The translations under genes were made by a program, and so were the position numbers. 64,000 nt of DNA from Propionibacteriaceae bacterium (GTDB taxonomy: Bacteria > Actinomycetota > Actinomycetes > Propionibacteriales > Propionibacteriaceae), in the NCBI GenBank assembly GCA_017306015.1, contig JAFKJK010000013.1, positions 186,001 to 250,000 on the forward strand. Reading direction: 5' to 3'. A model generated the notes under the pieces. That model did no database searches, was not told the origin of the DNA, and was given only the letters and a program-made list of their open reading frames with translations. Below, one piece after another: positions 8,193 through 17,420 of this stretch (the stretch's first letter is position 1; every line of letters starts with the position of its first letter).

Positions 8193-9614
8193 ATGGCTGA
8201 GCGCACCCTGATCCTCGCCGCCGGCGTCGGCTCCGGTCACAACAGCGCCGCCCGGGCCGTCGAGGACGCACTGACGACGTCCGGGCTGGGCGGTGAGGTC
8301 CGGCGCATCGACGCGCTGGACACGACCAACGAGCTGTTCAACCGGCTCTACGACGACGCCTACTTCGCGCTGGCGGCCGAGGCGCCGTGGCTGGTCAGCT
8401 GGGGCTACGACCAGCAGGACGCGCCGTTCACCATCTCCCCGCTGCTGCGCTGGTTCGAGGAGATCAACACGACCTCGCTGGTGCGGGAGATCCGCGACTA
8501 TGCCCCCGACCTGGTGATCGCCACGCATTTCATGCCGGCGCGGCTGGTGTCGCTGATGCTGGTGCGCAGGCAGCTCCATGCGGCGCTGGACGTCGTCACC
8601 ACCGACTTCGACTTCCAGGGGCTGTGGCTGAGCACGCCGCTGACCAGGATGTACGTCGCCCGTGAGGAGACCCGGCAGTATCTGCTCACCCTCGGCCTGC
8701 CGGAGGAGCGGGTGGTCACCTCCGGGATCCCGGTGCGTCCGGAGTTCAGCGGACCGCTGGACGCCGAGGCCGTCCGCGCCAGGTACGGGCTGCGGCCGGA
8801 CGTGCCGGTGGTGCTGATCTCGGCCGGGGCCTCGGGCGGCCCGAAGACGCTGCAGGTGGTGCGTCAGTGCCAGGCGATCAGCGCGCCGTTCCAGGCGGTG
8901 GTGGTCTGCGGACGCAATGCCGAACTGAAGACCCAGGTGGAGGCGCTGGTGGCCGGCAGCGACCGGTTCACGGTGCTGGGCTTCACCCAGGAGATGCCCG
9001 CCCTGATGCGGATCTCGTCGCTGTTCGTGGGCAAGCCGGGCGGGTTGTCGTCCTCGGAGTGCATGGCTGCCGGGCTGCCGATGGTGATCGTGGACCCGAT
9101 CCCGGGTCAGGAGGTCCGCAACGCCGACTTCCTGCTGGAGGAGGGCGCCGCCGTCCGCTGCAACTACGCCACGACCATCGGCTACAAGATCGGCCAGCTC
9201 CTGGCCGATCCGCAACGGCTGACGGCGATGGCGGCGAACGCGCGCCGGATCGGCCACCCGGACGCGGCCGCGATCATCGCCGCGTCGGCCACGTCGCTCG
9301 ACCTGCCGCCGCTGGGCATCAGCAGGGACGCACAGAAGCTGATCCAGCAGGCGTTCAGCGACGGGATCGAGGTTCTGGCCGACTCGGCAGAGCGGCGGTT
9401 GCACTCCATCCACGACCTCGACACCGGCCATTCGGTTGCCCTTGCCAGCGATGCCGAACTGGCTGCCGTCGGCGCGCCCCCCGGCTCGACCCAGTTCGAG
9501 CTCAGCCGTCCGTTCCTGAAGGCGCTGCGCTGGCAGCCTGAGTACTCGACGCTCGCCACGCATGCCACCTGGCTGCTGGGGGACGCCGACAGCCGGGTGC
9601 TCGGCATCCACTGA
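8193..9614 (+). CDS. MGDG synthase/UgtP-type glycosyltransferase
   Basis: 473 aa. The N-terminal half has the MGDG-synthase domain (ILAAGVGSGHNSAARAVEDAL at the start, then PDLVIATHFMPARLV and a DFDFQGLW segment). The C-terminal half has the GT-B nucleotide-sugar domain (VVVCGRNAELKTQVEAL, FTQEMPALMRISSLFVGKPGGLSSSECMAAGLPMV). Known relatives transfer sugar to diacylglycerol to make membrane glycolipids at the inner membrane face. About 100 extra C-terminal residues follow the catalytic fold. ATG 8193 is chosen because the translation before it lacks homology-like content. The donor and acceptor cannot be specified. Confidence 0.85.
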   Translation: MAERTLILAAGVGSGHNSAARAVEDALTTSGLGGEVRRIDALDTTNELFNRLYDDAYFALAAEAPWLVSWGYDQQDAPFTISPLLRWFEEINTTSLVREIRDYAPDLVIATHFMPARLVSLMLVRRQLHAALDVVTTDFDFQGLWLSTPLTRMYVAREETRQYLLTLGLPEERVVTSGIPVRPEFSGPLDAEAVRARYGLRPDVPVVLISAGASGGPKTLQVVRQCQAISAPFQAVVVCGRNAELKTQVEALVAGSDRFTVLGFTQEMPALMRISSLFVGKPGGLSSSECMAAGLPMVIVDPIPGQEVRNADFLLEEGAAVRCNYATTIGYKIGQLLADPQRLTAMAANARRIGHPDAAAIIAASATSLDLPPLGISRDAQKLIQQAFSDGIEVLADSAERRLHSIHDLDTGHSVALASDAELAAVGAPPGSTQFELSRPFLKALRWQPEYSTLATHATWLLGDADSRVLGIH

Positions 9615-9774
9615 ATCGGGACGAGACCTGCCGCGAGCCGCAGCCGTGCCCCGGTGCGCGCCTGGGCCCCGCAGCGCGGCATCCGATCTTGCGGATTGGC
9701 GGCGTCGGTCCCGGGCATGGTGGCGCTGGGCACCCGGTTATTGAATCGTTACGAAAACGTGGCGGCGTAGGTCT

Positions 9775-9832
9775 TGTAGACCGCTCTACAACATGCGTAG
9801 ATTGTTCGCGTACCGATGTAGAGCGATCTACA
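9775..9832. promoter_or_regulatory. Two LacI-type operators upstream of the rhamnoside operon
   Basis: Two copies of TGTAGA-NCGN-TCTACA lie at 9775-9790 and 9817-9832, 42 bp apart and 18-60 bp before the LacI gene. The central CG and the perfect outer arms are typical of LacI-family operators. The spacing of four helical turns would allow two dimers to sit on one DNA face or to loop. They are the obvious target of the regulator encoded next. Confidence 0.82.
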
Positions 9833-9849
9833 GAGCACAGGAGTGATCA

Positions 9850-10926
9850 GTGACGATCCAGGCCAAGCGCTCGGCGACGATCGAGGATGTCGCCCGTCAT
9901 GCCGGGGTCTCGCGAGCCGCCGTGTCGAAGGTGATCCGCGATGCCTACGGTGTCAGCGACGAGATGCGGTTGCGGGTGCACGCCTCGATCGCGGAGCTGG
10001 GGTACCGGCCGCGAGCGGCGGCGCGCGCCATGCGCGGATCCTCGTACACGCTGGGCTTCGAGATCCCCAGCATCCGCAACCACTTCTTCCCCAAGATCAT
10101 CACCGGCGCACTGGCCGCGCTCGCCGGCACTCGCTACCAGTTGATCGTCGCCCCCGCTGGACTCGACCCCGACGGTGCCAGGCAAGCCGTTCAGGTTCTC
10201 ATCGACCGGCAGGTCGACGGATTCATGACGATCTCTCCCACGCTCGCTCCCGAGTGGTTCGAGGAGATCGGACAGCGCACGCCGGTGGTCATGCTCGGGC
10301 GCCATGACGCCTCGATCAACTACGACACCATCGCCGGCGACGACATCGCGGGAGCCCGGCTCGCGGTTGGCCATCTGCGCGACCTCGGCCATCGCGACAT
10401 CGTCCACCTCACCAGCACCCCGGAGGCAGAGGCCAACATTCCGTCTGCCCCGCACATCGTCCGTGCCGCCGGCTACGAGCGAGCCATGACTGAGCTGGGT
10501 TGCGGCGACCGGATCCGAATCGTGCACGTCGAGCCCAACGAGGGGGCATCGCGGGACGCGGCGCTCGCGCTGCTCTCAGGGGATGAACGGCCGAGCGCGA
10601 TCTTCGCTGGCCACGACGAACTGGCCCTCGGCGTACTGCAAGCGACGGCCGAACTCGGACTGACGCCGGCGGAGGTGTCCGTGATCGGCTACGACGACAC
10701 CGACATCGCCGCGTATCCCGCGGTGTCGATGACCAGCATCAACCAGTTCGGCACCCGGATGGGTCAGATCGTCATCGAGTTGTTGCTGGACCGCATCGCC
10801 GGACGCACCGAACCCGTACATGAAGTCATCGCGCCGAGGTTGATGGTCCGCCACTCCACAGCACCGTGGTCCGGCGGAGCGTCCCGAGCTCACACAGATG
10901 TCCGGCAGAACGAACTGTCGGAATAG
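9850..10926 (+). CDS. LacI-family transcriptional regulator of the rhamnoside cluster
   Basis: 358 aa. Residues 8-55 are the LacI helix-turn-helix and hinge (ATIEDVARHAGVSRAAVSKV, then RPRAAARAMRGS). The rest is the periplasmic-binding-protein-like effector domain (LGFEIPSIRNHFFPKII, FAGHDELALGVLQA, SVIGYDDTDIAAYPAVSMTSI). GTG start after a GGAG site. It is the first gene of a rightward run with a sugar importer and an alpha-L-rhamnosidase, so the inducer is probably rhamnose or a rhamnoside. Two matching operators directly upstream indicate self-repression along with the operon. Confidence 0.92.
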   Translation: MTIQAKRSATIEDVARHAGVSRAAVSKVIRDAYGVSDEMRLRVHASIAELGYRPRAAARAMRGSSYTLGFEIPSIRNHFFPKIITGALAALAGTRYQLIVAPAGLDPDGARQAVQVLIDRQVDGFMTISPTLAPEWFEEIGQRTPVVMLGRHDASINYDTIAGDDIAGARLAVGHLRDLGHRDIVHLTSTPEAEANIPSAPHIVRAAGYERAMTELGCGDRIRIVHVEPNEGASRDAALALLSGDERPSAIFAGHDELALGVLQATAELGLTPAEVSVIGYDDTDIAAYPAVSMTSINQFGTRMGQIVIELLLDRIAGRTEPVHEVIAPRLMVRHSTAPWSGGASRAHTDVRQNELSE

Positions 10927-10970
10927 CCGACTCATGCGGCTACGACCCGAACAATGGGAGGTATGAAGAA

Positions 10971-12299
10971 GTGATCCGAACCCACAGGCCCGTGATCGGC
11001 CTGATCGCGGGCATGGCGGTGGCGGGTGTTGCCGTGTCCGGCTGCAGTGCCGGCTCCCTGGGCAGTAATAGTGGCGACCCCACGTCGAAGGGATCCGTCA
11101 CCATCTCGTTCCTCGTCGACAACTCCGACAGTTCCATGAAGCTCGCCAACGCTGCGGTGGATGCCTTCAACGCCACTAATCAGGGGGTGGTCGTGAAGAT
11201 CGACTCGCGTCCCGGTGGCACAGACGGGGACAACCTGGTGAAGACCAAGCTGGCAACGGGCGACATGAACGACCTGCTGATGTACAACTCAGGGTCGCTG
11301 ATGGCGGCTCTGGACCCGGCCAAGAACCTGGTGCCCTTGACGACCGAGCCGTTCATGGGCAACGTCGAGGACACCTTCAAGACCACGGTGACCAGCGGTG
11401 GCCAGGTGTACGGCGTCCCGTTCGGCCAGGCTCAGGGCGGCGGCGTCCTCTACAACAAGAAGATCTTCGCGAAGCTCGGACTATCGGTACCGAAGACCTG
11501 GTCGGAGTTCATGTCGAACAACGCCAAGATCAAGGCCGCGGGGATCGACCCGGTGATCCAGACGTACGGCGACACCTGGAGTTCGCAGTTGTTCGTGCTG
11601 GCCGACTTCCACAACGTCATCGCGGCGCAGCCGGATTGGGCCGACAAGTACACGGCGAACCAGGCCAAGTACGCAGACGATCCGGCCATCAAGGGCTTCC
11701 AGAGACTTCAGCAGGTGCACGACGCGGGCTACCTGAACAAGGACTTCGCGTCCGCGAAGAACTCCCAGGGGCTGCAGATGCTGGTCAAGGGCACCGGTGC
11801 GCAGTACCCGATGCTCACCGGGGTGGTTCCGGCCTACGTCGCGATGTCGGACACCGCGGCGAAGGACATCGGGCTGTTCGCCCAGCCCGGCGACGACGCT
11901 TCGACCTATGGCCTCACGGCCTGGTCCCCGGCAGGTATCTACGTCCCCACCACGACCACGGGCGAGAAGCTGGCTGCCGCCAAGAAGTTCCTCGCGTGGA
12001 TGGCCACTCCCGAGGCCTGCGATGCCCAGTCGAAGGCGGTGTCGCCGAGCGGACCGTACATGATCAAGGGGTCGAAGCTGCCCGACGGTCTGCCGACCGC
12101 AGTGAGCGACATGGAGCAGTTCTTTGCTGACGGCAATGTGAGCCCCGCACTGGAGTTCCTCTCGCCTCTGAAGGGCCCGAACCTGGAGAAGATCACGGTG
12201 GAGGTCGGCTCCGGTATCACGTCGGCGGCCGACGGCGCGAAGCGCTACGACGAGGACGTCAAGAAGCAGGCCCAGCAGCTGGGGCTCGACGGTTGGTGA
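10971..12299 (+). CDS. Sugar ABC transporter substrate-binding lipoprotein
   Basis: 442 aa from GTG 10971, preceded by GGGAGG nine bases upstream. Longer upstream readings lack a signal peptide. A lipoprotein signal (LIAGMAVAGVAVSGC) ends at the lipid-anchored Cys. The rest is a CUT1-type family-1 binding protein with VTISFLVDNSDSSMK at the mature N terminus and the usual PFGQAQGGGVLYNKKIF hinge region. It should bind an oligosaccharide or rhamnoside for the two permeases downstream. No ATPase gene is nearby. Confidence 0.92.
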   Translation: MIRTHRPVIGLIAGMAVAGVAVSGCSAGSLGSNSGDPTSKGSVTISFLVDNSDSSMKLANAAVDAFNATNQGVVVKIDSRPGGTDGDNLVKTKLATGDMNDLLMYNSGSLMAALDPAKNLVPLTTEPFMGNVEDTFKTTVTSGGQVYGVPFGQAQGGGVLYNKKIFAKLGLSVPKTWSEFMSNNAKIKAAGIDPVIQTYGDTWSSQLFVLADFHNVIAAQPDWADKYTANQAKYADDPAIKGFQRLQQVHDAGYLNKDFASAKNSQGLQMLVKGTGAQYPMLTGVVPAYVAMSDTAAKDIGLFAQPGDDASTYGLTAWSPAGIYVPTTTTGEKLAAAKKFLAWMATPEACDAQSKAVSPSGPYMIKGSKLPDGLPTAVSDMEQFFADGNVSPALEFLSPLKGPNLEKITVEVGSGITSAADGAKRYDEDVKKQAQQLGLDGW

Positions 12300-12313
12300 T
12301 CGGCGCGGTTCAT

Positions 12314-12338
12314 GGGGGCCGGATGGAGCCCGGCCCCC
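12314..12338 (+). terminator. GC-rich hairpin between binding protein and permeases
   Basis: A 9-bp perfect stem GGGGGCCGG/CCGGCCCCC with a 7-nt loop begins 15 bp after the binding-protein stop. No T-run follows. It probably gives partial termination or 3'-end protection, so the binding protein outnumbers the permeases. Confidence 0.6.
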
Positions 12339-12404
12339 ACTCCCCGCACTGAATCTATCGCCATGGCCAGCGCCCACGCGGTCGCCACCATGGCACGCCC
12401 ACAC

Positions 12405-12443
12405 CCTGCGGTGGTGGTCGCCCCTCAAGGCCGCCACCGCAGG
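12405..12443 (+). promoter_or_regulatory. Second intercistronic hairpin before the permease start
   Basis: A 10-bp stem (CCTGCGGTGG at 12405-12414 with its complement at 12434-12443) ends about 10 bp before the AGGA ribosome site of the MalF-type permease. It could tune translation or act as a second RNA-end barrier. Its role is inference. Confidence 0.45.
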
Positions 12444-12466
12444 TCCCCACCGACGCAGGAAGCAGT

Positions 12467-13405
12467 ATGAGCCTGAAACCGATCACCCCGGACGATGCAC
12501 CGTCGTCGCCGTCCCCGATGCGCCCGCCGCGGGCATCCGCGCGGCATGTCGACGCCACGTACCCCCTGTGGTTCCATCTACCCGGCGGGATCATCTTTCT
12601 GGTCCTGTTCCTGGTCCCCACGGTGCTGAGCTTCTACTTCGCCTTCACTCGATGGACGCTGTTCAAGGCGACCTTCATCGGGTTCGACAACTTCGCCCTC
12701 TTCTTCGCCGAGCCCGGCCTGATCGGGTCGCTGAAGAACACCCTGGTCTACGGCTTCCTCACGTCGGGGCTCAAGGTGGTCCTGGGCATGCTGCTCGCCG
12801 TGGTGCTGAGTTCGCCGATCATCGCTCGGGGCTATCTCCGCTCGGTGACGTTCTTCCCTGTGCTGGTGTCCACCGTCGGGGTCGGATTGACGTTCCAGGT
12901 GCTCCTGGACCCCTTCCACGGCATGGTCAATCAGGTGCTGAGCGGCATCACCGGTCGGGATGGACCCGGCTGGCTCACCGACCCGAACATCGCCCTGCTG
13001 AGCGTCGTGGCGATCGACGTATGGAAAGGGATCGGGCTGGCCACCCTGATCTACATCGCCGGAATCGCAGCGATCCCGGCCGAGTACTTCGAGGCCGCCC
13101 GCGTGGACGGAGCGAACTCGTGGCAGGTCTTCCGCCGCATCATCCTGCCGCTGAGCTTCCCGGCCACGTCGACGGTGATCATCCTCTCGCTGATCGGCGG
13201 CCTGCGGTCCTTCGACCTGATCTGGACGACCACTCAGGGCGGCCCGGGGTTCGCGTCGGACGTGATCGCCTCGGTCATCTACAAGCAGTACCAAGCCGGC
13301 TTCTACGGCTTGTCGACGGCCGGGAACGTGATCCTGTTCATCGTGGTCACCGTGATCGTCTACCCCCTGTCACGCTGGCTCAACTCGAAGGAGACCGTGC
13401 TGTGA
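12467..13405 (+). CDS. CUT1 sugar ABC permease, MalF/UgpA type
   Basis: 312 aa with six predicted membrane helices after a short cytoplasmic tail. The first helix is GGIIFLVLFLVPTVLSFYFAF. The EAA loop that contacts the ATPase is EYFEAARVDGANSWQVF (about residues 205-221). The fourth loop has GGLRSFDLIWTTTQGGPG, typical of the MalF branch. ATG follows AGGAAGC. The stop is overlapped by the next gene's GTG, so both permeases are made together and should form a heterodimer. Confidence 0.92.
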   Translation: MSLKPITPDDAPSSPSPMRPPRASARHVDATYPLWFHLPGGIIFLVLFLVPTVLSFYFAFTRWTLFKATFIGFDNFALFFAEPGLIGSLKNTLVYGFLTSGLKVVLGMLLAVVLSSPIIARGYLRSVTFFPVLVSTVGVGLTFQVLLDPFHGMVNQVLSGITGRDGPGWLTDPNIALLSVVAIDVWKGIGLATLIYIAGIAAIPAEYFEAARVDGANSWQVFRRIILPLSFPATSTVIILSLIGGLRSFDLIWTTTQGGPGFASDVIASVIYKQYQAGFYGLSTAGNVILFIVVTVIVYPLSRWLNSKETVL

Positions 13406-14238
13406 ACGCCATGCGTCGCTCCAGCAGATGGCTGATCGGAAGCGCGGGGATCGCGTTCACCACGGTGTTCTTCCTGGTGCCGTTCGCCTTCATCTTCACC
13501 ATGGCGGCCAAGGATGTGAATGAGGCGTCGATGCTGAACTTCTCGTGGCCGGCGCACTTCCAGTTGCTGGAGAACATTGTCGCGGTGTTCCAGGCCCACG
13601 ACTACATGCTGATCATCGCCTTCATCAATTCCAGCATCCTCACCCTTGCCAGTGTCACCCTGCTGGTGCTCCTCGGGTCGATGATCGCTTTCGTGCTGGA
13701 CCGCCGCAAGAGCCGCCTGAACCCGTTGATCAACACTCTGGTGCTGGCGGGCCTGATCATCCCACCCGCTGTTGTGCCAACGATCTGGGTGATGCAGTCC
13801 GTGGGCATCTTCAAGACCATGGGCGGATTGATCCTGATCGAGGTGGCGTTCGGGCTGTCGTTCACGGTACTGACCATGCGGGCATTCATAGCGTCGATCC
13901 CTCGAGAGATCGACGAAGCCGCCATCGTGGACGGCGCCGGTCCGCTCCGGCTGTTCTTCCAGGTGATCTTCCCGCTCCTGAGATCAGTGGTCGTCACGAT
14001 CGTCGTGGTGCAGTCGATCTCGGTCTTCAACGACTTCCAGAACCCGCTGTATTTCCTGCCCGGGGACGCGAATGCTACGGTGCAGCTCACTCTCTTCAAC
14101 TTCCAGAGCCAGTACAACACCAGCTACAACCTGCTCTTCACGAACATCCTGGTGATCACGATTCCGATGCTGGTGATGTACATCCTCTTCCAGCGGCAGA
14201 TCGTCGCTGGGATGACCTCCGGCGCGGTCAAGGGCTGA
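13402..14238 (+). CDS. CUT1 sugar ABC permease, MalG/UgpE type
   Basis: 278 aa from GTG 13402 (GTGA overlap). An ATG three codons later is an alternative. It has six helices, the MalG-type periplasmic loop after helix 1 (AAKDVNEASMLNF), and the EAA loop REIDEAAIVDGAGPLRLFF. It pairs with the upstream permease and precedes the rhamnosidase gene by about 100 bp. Confidence 0.92.
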   Translation: MNAMRRSSRWLIGSAGIAFTTVFFLVPFAFIFTMAAKDVNEASMLNFSWPAHFQLLENIVAVFQAHDYMLIIAFINSSILTLASVTLLVLLGSMIAFVLDRRKSRLNPLINTLVLAGLIIPPAVVPTIWVMQSVGIFKTMGGLILIEVAFGLSFTVLTMRAFIASIPREIDEAAIVDGAGPLRLFFQVIFPLLRSVVVTIVVVQSISVFNDFQNPLYFLPGDANATVQLTLFNFQSQYNTSYNLLFTNILVITIPMLVMYILFQRQIVAGMTSGAVKG

Positions 14239-14336
14239 GGACCTCGACCAGCGCTCCTGCGACGACGGCGGCAGCGCCCGCCAACGACAACCAACGTGCA
14301 CAGTCCGAGAACTCTCCCGAAAGCGTGAAACCTGTC

Positions 14337-17129
14337 ATGCCCACCGCAGTCCAGTCCGTCCGTCTCGAGCACCAGCCCGGATCCCTCGCTCCCGTCCCCG
14401 CACCGCGGGTCTCCTGGATCACCGTCAGCGAGATCCCGGGTTGGCGCCAATTGGCCGCCGAGATCTCCTGGGACGACGGGCTGCAGGTCGTGGCAAGCCG
14501 GCTGGACGGCGACGCGTCCGTGCTCGTCGAGTGGCCATTCGCAGCCCTCGCACCACGGCAGCGCGGCAGCATTCAGGTGCGAGTGCAGGGACCGGACGGC
14601 TGGTCGTCGTGGAGCGAACCGCTGCCGGTGATCGCGTCCTTCCTCGGGGACGGGGAGTGGCAGGCGGCGTTCATCGGCCTGCCGGAGCCCGCGCGACCCG
14701 CCCAGCCGGTGCTGCTGCGACGGGAGTTCACCGTCGAGCCCGGCCTGGTCAGGGCGACCCTCTACGGCACGGCGCACGGCGTGTACTCCGTCGAGTTCAA
14801 TGGGAAGCCGGTCGGCGACCAGGTGCTCAAGCCCGGCTGGACGCCCTATGCGCACCGCCTCGTCCACGAGACCACCGATGTCACCACCCTGCTGGCCCCT
14901 GGTCGAAATGCGATCGGGGTCGCATTGGCCGGGGGCTGGTACACCGAGAGCTTCGGCTTCCAGGGTCTGGCCAAGCCGTTCTACGGCACCCAGCCGTCCT
15001 TCGCCGGACAGGTGCTGCTGGAGTACTCGAACGGAAGCTCCGAGTGGGTGTGCTCGGACGGAGACTGGTCGGCGTCGGGCGAGGGGCCGTGGACCTCGGC
15101 CGGGATCTACGCGGGTGAGTCGTTCGATGCCCGCCAAGTGCAGGACGGCTGGGCGTCGCCCGGGTTCCGCTCCGGCTCCTGGGTCGGCGCACAGCTGTGT
15201 CCTTCCGGGCCCGCGCCGACACCTCGGACAGGACCTGAGGTGAGGGTGACGCAGACCGTGCCAGTGGTCGAGGTGACCACCTCGCCATCGGGCAGCACGC
15301 TGGTGGACTTCGGCCAGAACCTTGTCGGCCGGCTCCGGATCCGGGTGTCGGGGGAGCGGGGAGGCACCGTCACTCTGCGCCACGCGGAGGTGCTGGAGGA
15401 CGGGGAGCTCGGCGTCCGGCCGCTGCGGGTGGCGCGGGCGACCGATACCTACACTCTGGCCGGCGCCGGTGTGGAGGAGTGGGCACCGTCGTTCACCTTC
15501 CACGGCTTCCGCTATGCCGAGATCACCGGTTGGCCCGGAGAGCTCGACCCGACTGCAGTCGTGGCGGAGGTGATTGGTTCCGACATGATCCGCAGCGGCT
15601 GGTTCGAGTGCTCCGACCCGCTGGTGAACCGCCTGCACGACAACGTGGTGTGGGGCATGCGGGGCAACTTCGTGTACCTGCCCACCGACTGCCCGCAGCG
15701 CGACGAGCGGCTCGGCTGGACCGGTGACATCCAGGTGTTCAGCCCCACCGCCTGCTATCTGTACGACAGTGCCGGTTTCCTGGCCTCATGGCTGGTCGAC
15801 CTCGCGCTGGAGCAGGAGGCCGCCGGCGGCGTCCCGTTCATCGTGCCTGACGTGCTCGACTCAGCCAGGGTGCCGGCCGCAGCCTGGGGCGATGTTGCGG
15901 TCGTGCTGCCCTGGGTGCTGTATCAGCGATTCGGTGATGTGGGGGTGCTCCGGGCGCAATACCCGTCCATGCGGGCCTGGGTCGACCAGATCCTGGGCCT
16001 CGCCGGCGAGCGGCACCTGTGGGAGGGGGGCTTCCAGTTCGGCGACTGGGTGGATCCGGACGCCCCGCCGGAGCTTCCCGCCAAGGCAAAGGCAGACCCC
16101 GACCTGGTGGCGTCCGCCTACCTGTTCCGCTCGACGAGCTTGCTCGCCGAGGCGGCGGCGGTTCTCGGCAACGCCGCGGACGCCGCGCTGTACGCCGCAG
16201 AGGCCGAGGCGGTGCGGCGCGCCTGGTTGGCCGAGTACGTCACGCCCGCCGGGCGGATCCTGTCCGATGCGCAGACGAGCTATGCGCTCGCCATCGAGTT
16301 CGGGCTCGCCACCGCAGGGCTGCGCGAGCAGATGGGGGATCGGCTCGCGTGGCTGGCCCGCCGCGACGCTTACCGGATCAGCACCGGCTTCGTCGGCACG
16401 CCGCTGGTGACGGACGCCCTGACCAGGACCGGTCACCTTCTCGAAGCCGGACGGATGCTGCAGCAGACCGAGTGCCCGTCCTGGCTGTATTCGGTCGTCA
16501 TGGGCGCCACCACGATCTGGGAGCGCTGGGACTCGCTGCTGGAGGACGGCTCGATCAACCCCGGCGAGATGACCTCGTTCAACCACTATGCGCTCGGTGC
16601 CGTGGCCGACTGGCTTCACCGGGTCGTCGGAGGTCTCGCTCCGGCCGCACCCGGGTATCACCGACTGGAGCTCGCGCCGCGTCCGATCCCCGGGCTGGCC
16701 TGGGCCACGACCGGGCACGACACCCCGTACGGACGGGCCGAGGTCGCCTGGCGCCGTGTGGAGGGGAGCATCGAGATATCCGCCACGGTGCCGGCCAACA
16801 CCTCCGCGCACGTCCTGCTCCCGGACGGGCGGGAACTCGATGTGGCGGCCGGCCACCACTGCTGGAGCGTTGCGGCCGAATCTGCGCCCACGCCGTCCCG
16901 GCTGTCCGCGGCGACTTCGCTGGCCGAGATCATGGATGACGCAGAGGCCTATCGCACGGTCCTGGATGCCTTCGCCCGGATCGACCCAGCTGCAGCAACG
17001 GACTTCCGGAAGCGGACGGCCTGGGTGCCGAACCAGCCCCTGTTCGGAGCCTTCAGCCTGGTCTCCCCAGCCGTCGTCGCCGAGGTCGAGGCCGGCCTCG
17101 CCGAGCTGAACGCGTCTCGAGGTCTCTGA
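14337..17129 (+). CDS. Alpha-L-rhamnosidase, GH78
   Basis: 930 aa, the usual size for GH78. N-terminal beta-sandwich modules (with LRREFTVEPGLVRATLYGTA and FNGKPVGDQVLKPGWTPY) precede the (alpha/alpha)6 barrel. The barrel carries the hallmark FVYLPTDCPQRDERLGWTGD around residue 435 and the WERWDS and GEMTSFNHYALGAV segments near the end. There is no signal peptide, so it should act in the cytoplasm on imported rhamnosides. ATG 14337 is preferred; GTG 14325 is possible. A tail of about 80 residues after the barrel's beta domain is not recognised. It is the last gene of the LacI-controlled operon. Confidence 0.92.
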   Translation: MPTAVQSVRLEHQPGSLAPVPAPRVSWITVSEIPGWRQLAAEISWDDGLQVVASRLDGDASVLVEWPFAALAPRQRGSIQVRVQGPDGWSSWSEPLPVIASFLGDGEWQAAFIGLPEPARPAQPVLLRREFTVEPGLVRATLYGTAHGVYSVEFNGKPVGDQVLKPGWTPYAHRLVHETTDVTTLLAPGRNAIGVALAGGWYTESFGFQGLAKPFYGTQPSFAGQVLLEYSNGSSEWVCSDGDWSASGEGPWTSAGIYAGESFDARQVQDGWASPGFRSGSWVGAQLCPSGPAPTPRTGPEVRVTQTVPVVEVTTSPSGSTLVDFGQNLVGRLRIRVSGERGGTVTLRHAEVLEDGELGVRPLRVARATDTYTLAGAGVEEWAPSFTFHGFRYAEITGWPGELDPTAVVAEVIGSDMIRSGWFECSDPLVNRLHDNVVWGMRGNFVYLPTDCPQRDERLGWTGDIQVFSPTACYLYDSAGFLASWLVDLALEQEAAGGVPFIVPDVLDSARVPAAAWGDVAVVLPWVLYQRFGDVGVLRAQYPSMRAWVDQILGLAGERHLWEGGFQFGDWVDPDAPPELPAKAKADPDLVASAYLFRSTSLLAEAAAVLGNAADAALYAAEAEAVRRAWLAEYVTPAGRILSDAQTSYALAIEFGLATAGLREQMGDRLAWLARRDAYRISTGFVGTPLVTDALTRTGHLLEAGRMLQQTECPSWLYSVVMGATTIWERWDSLLEDGSINPGEMTSFNHYALGAVADWLHRVVGGLAPAAPGYHRLELAPRPIPGLAWATTGHDTPYGRAEVAWRRVEGSIEISATVPANTSAHVLLPDGRELDVAAGHHCWSVAAESAPTPSRLSAATSLAEIMDDAEAYRTVLDAFARIDPAAATDFRKRTAWVPNQPLFGAFSLVSPAVVAEVEAGLAELNASRGL

Positions 17130-17276
17130 GGAGTCGCCGCCTCCGGCCGACCCGTCGGCAACTCGGCCGTGGGTCCCGGCCGCACCACAGCACGTGCTGG
17201 ATTGCGCGGCACGTCCTAGCTGTACCCGGACGAGCCGGCGGGGAAGCGGTCGCCGTGATCGGCTGAGACTGGCTGG

Positions 17277-17349
17277 CATCCCCAACGGGATTCGAACCCG
17301 CGCTGCCGCCTTGAAAGGGCGGTGTCCTAGGCCGCTAGACGATGGGGAC
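17277..17349 (-). tRNA. tRNA-Glu (TTC)
   Basis: A 73-nt cloverleaf: acceptor GTCCCCA/TGGGGAT, anticodon stem CCGCC/GGCGG around loop CTTTCAA, T-arm GGTTCGAATCC. CCA is not encoded. It stands alone between the rhamnosidase and the SH3 cell-wall protein gene. Confidence 0.96.
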
Positions 17350-17420
17350 CTGAGGCGCAATCATACGGGCGCGGCCGCGGTGGGGTCGAACCGGCGAGGT
17401 GGGCAGGCGTCCTTGGGGGC

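Noticed and set aside
7968..9611. A 547-codon minus-strand frame over the glycosyltransferase and tRNA-Asp
   Set aside because: It is composed of shadow-type low-complexity sequence and runs through a tRNA gene. The plus-strand glycosyltransferase explains the region.
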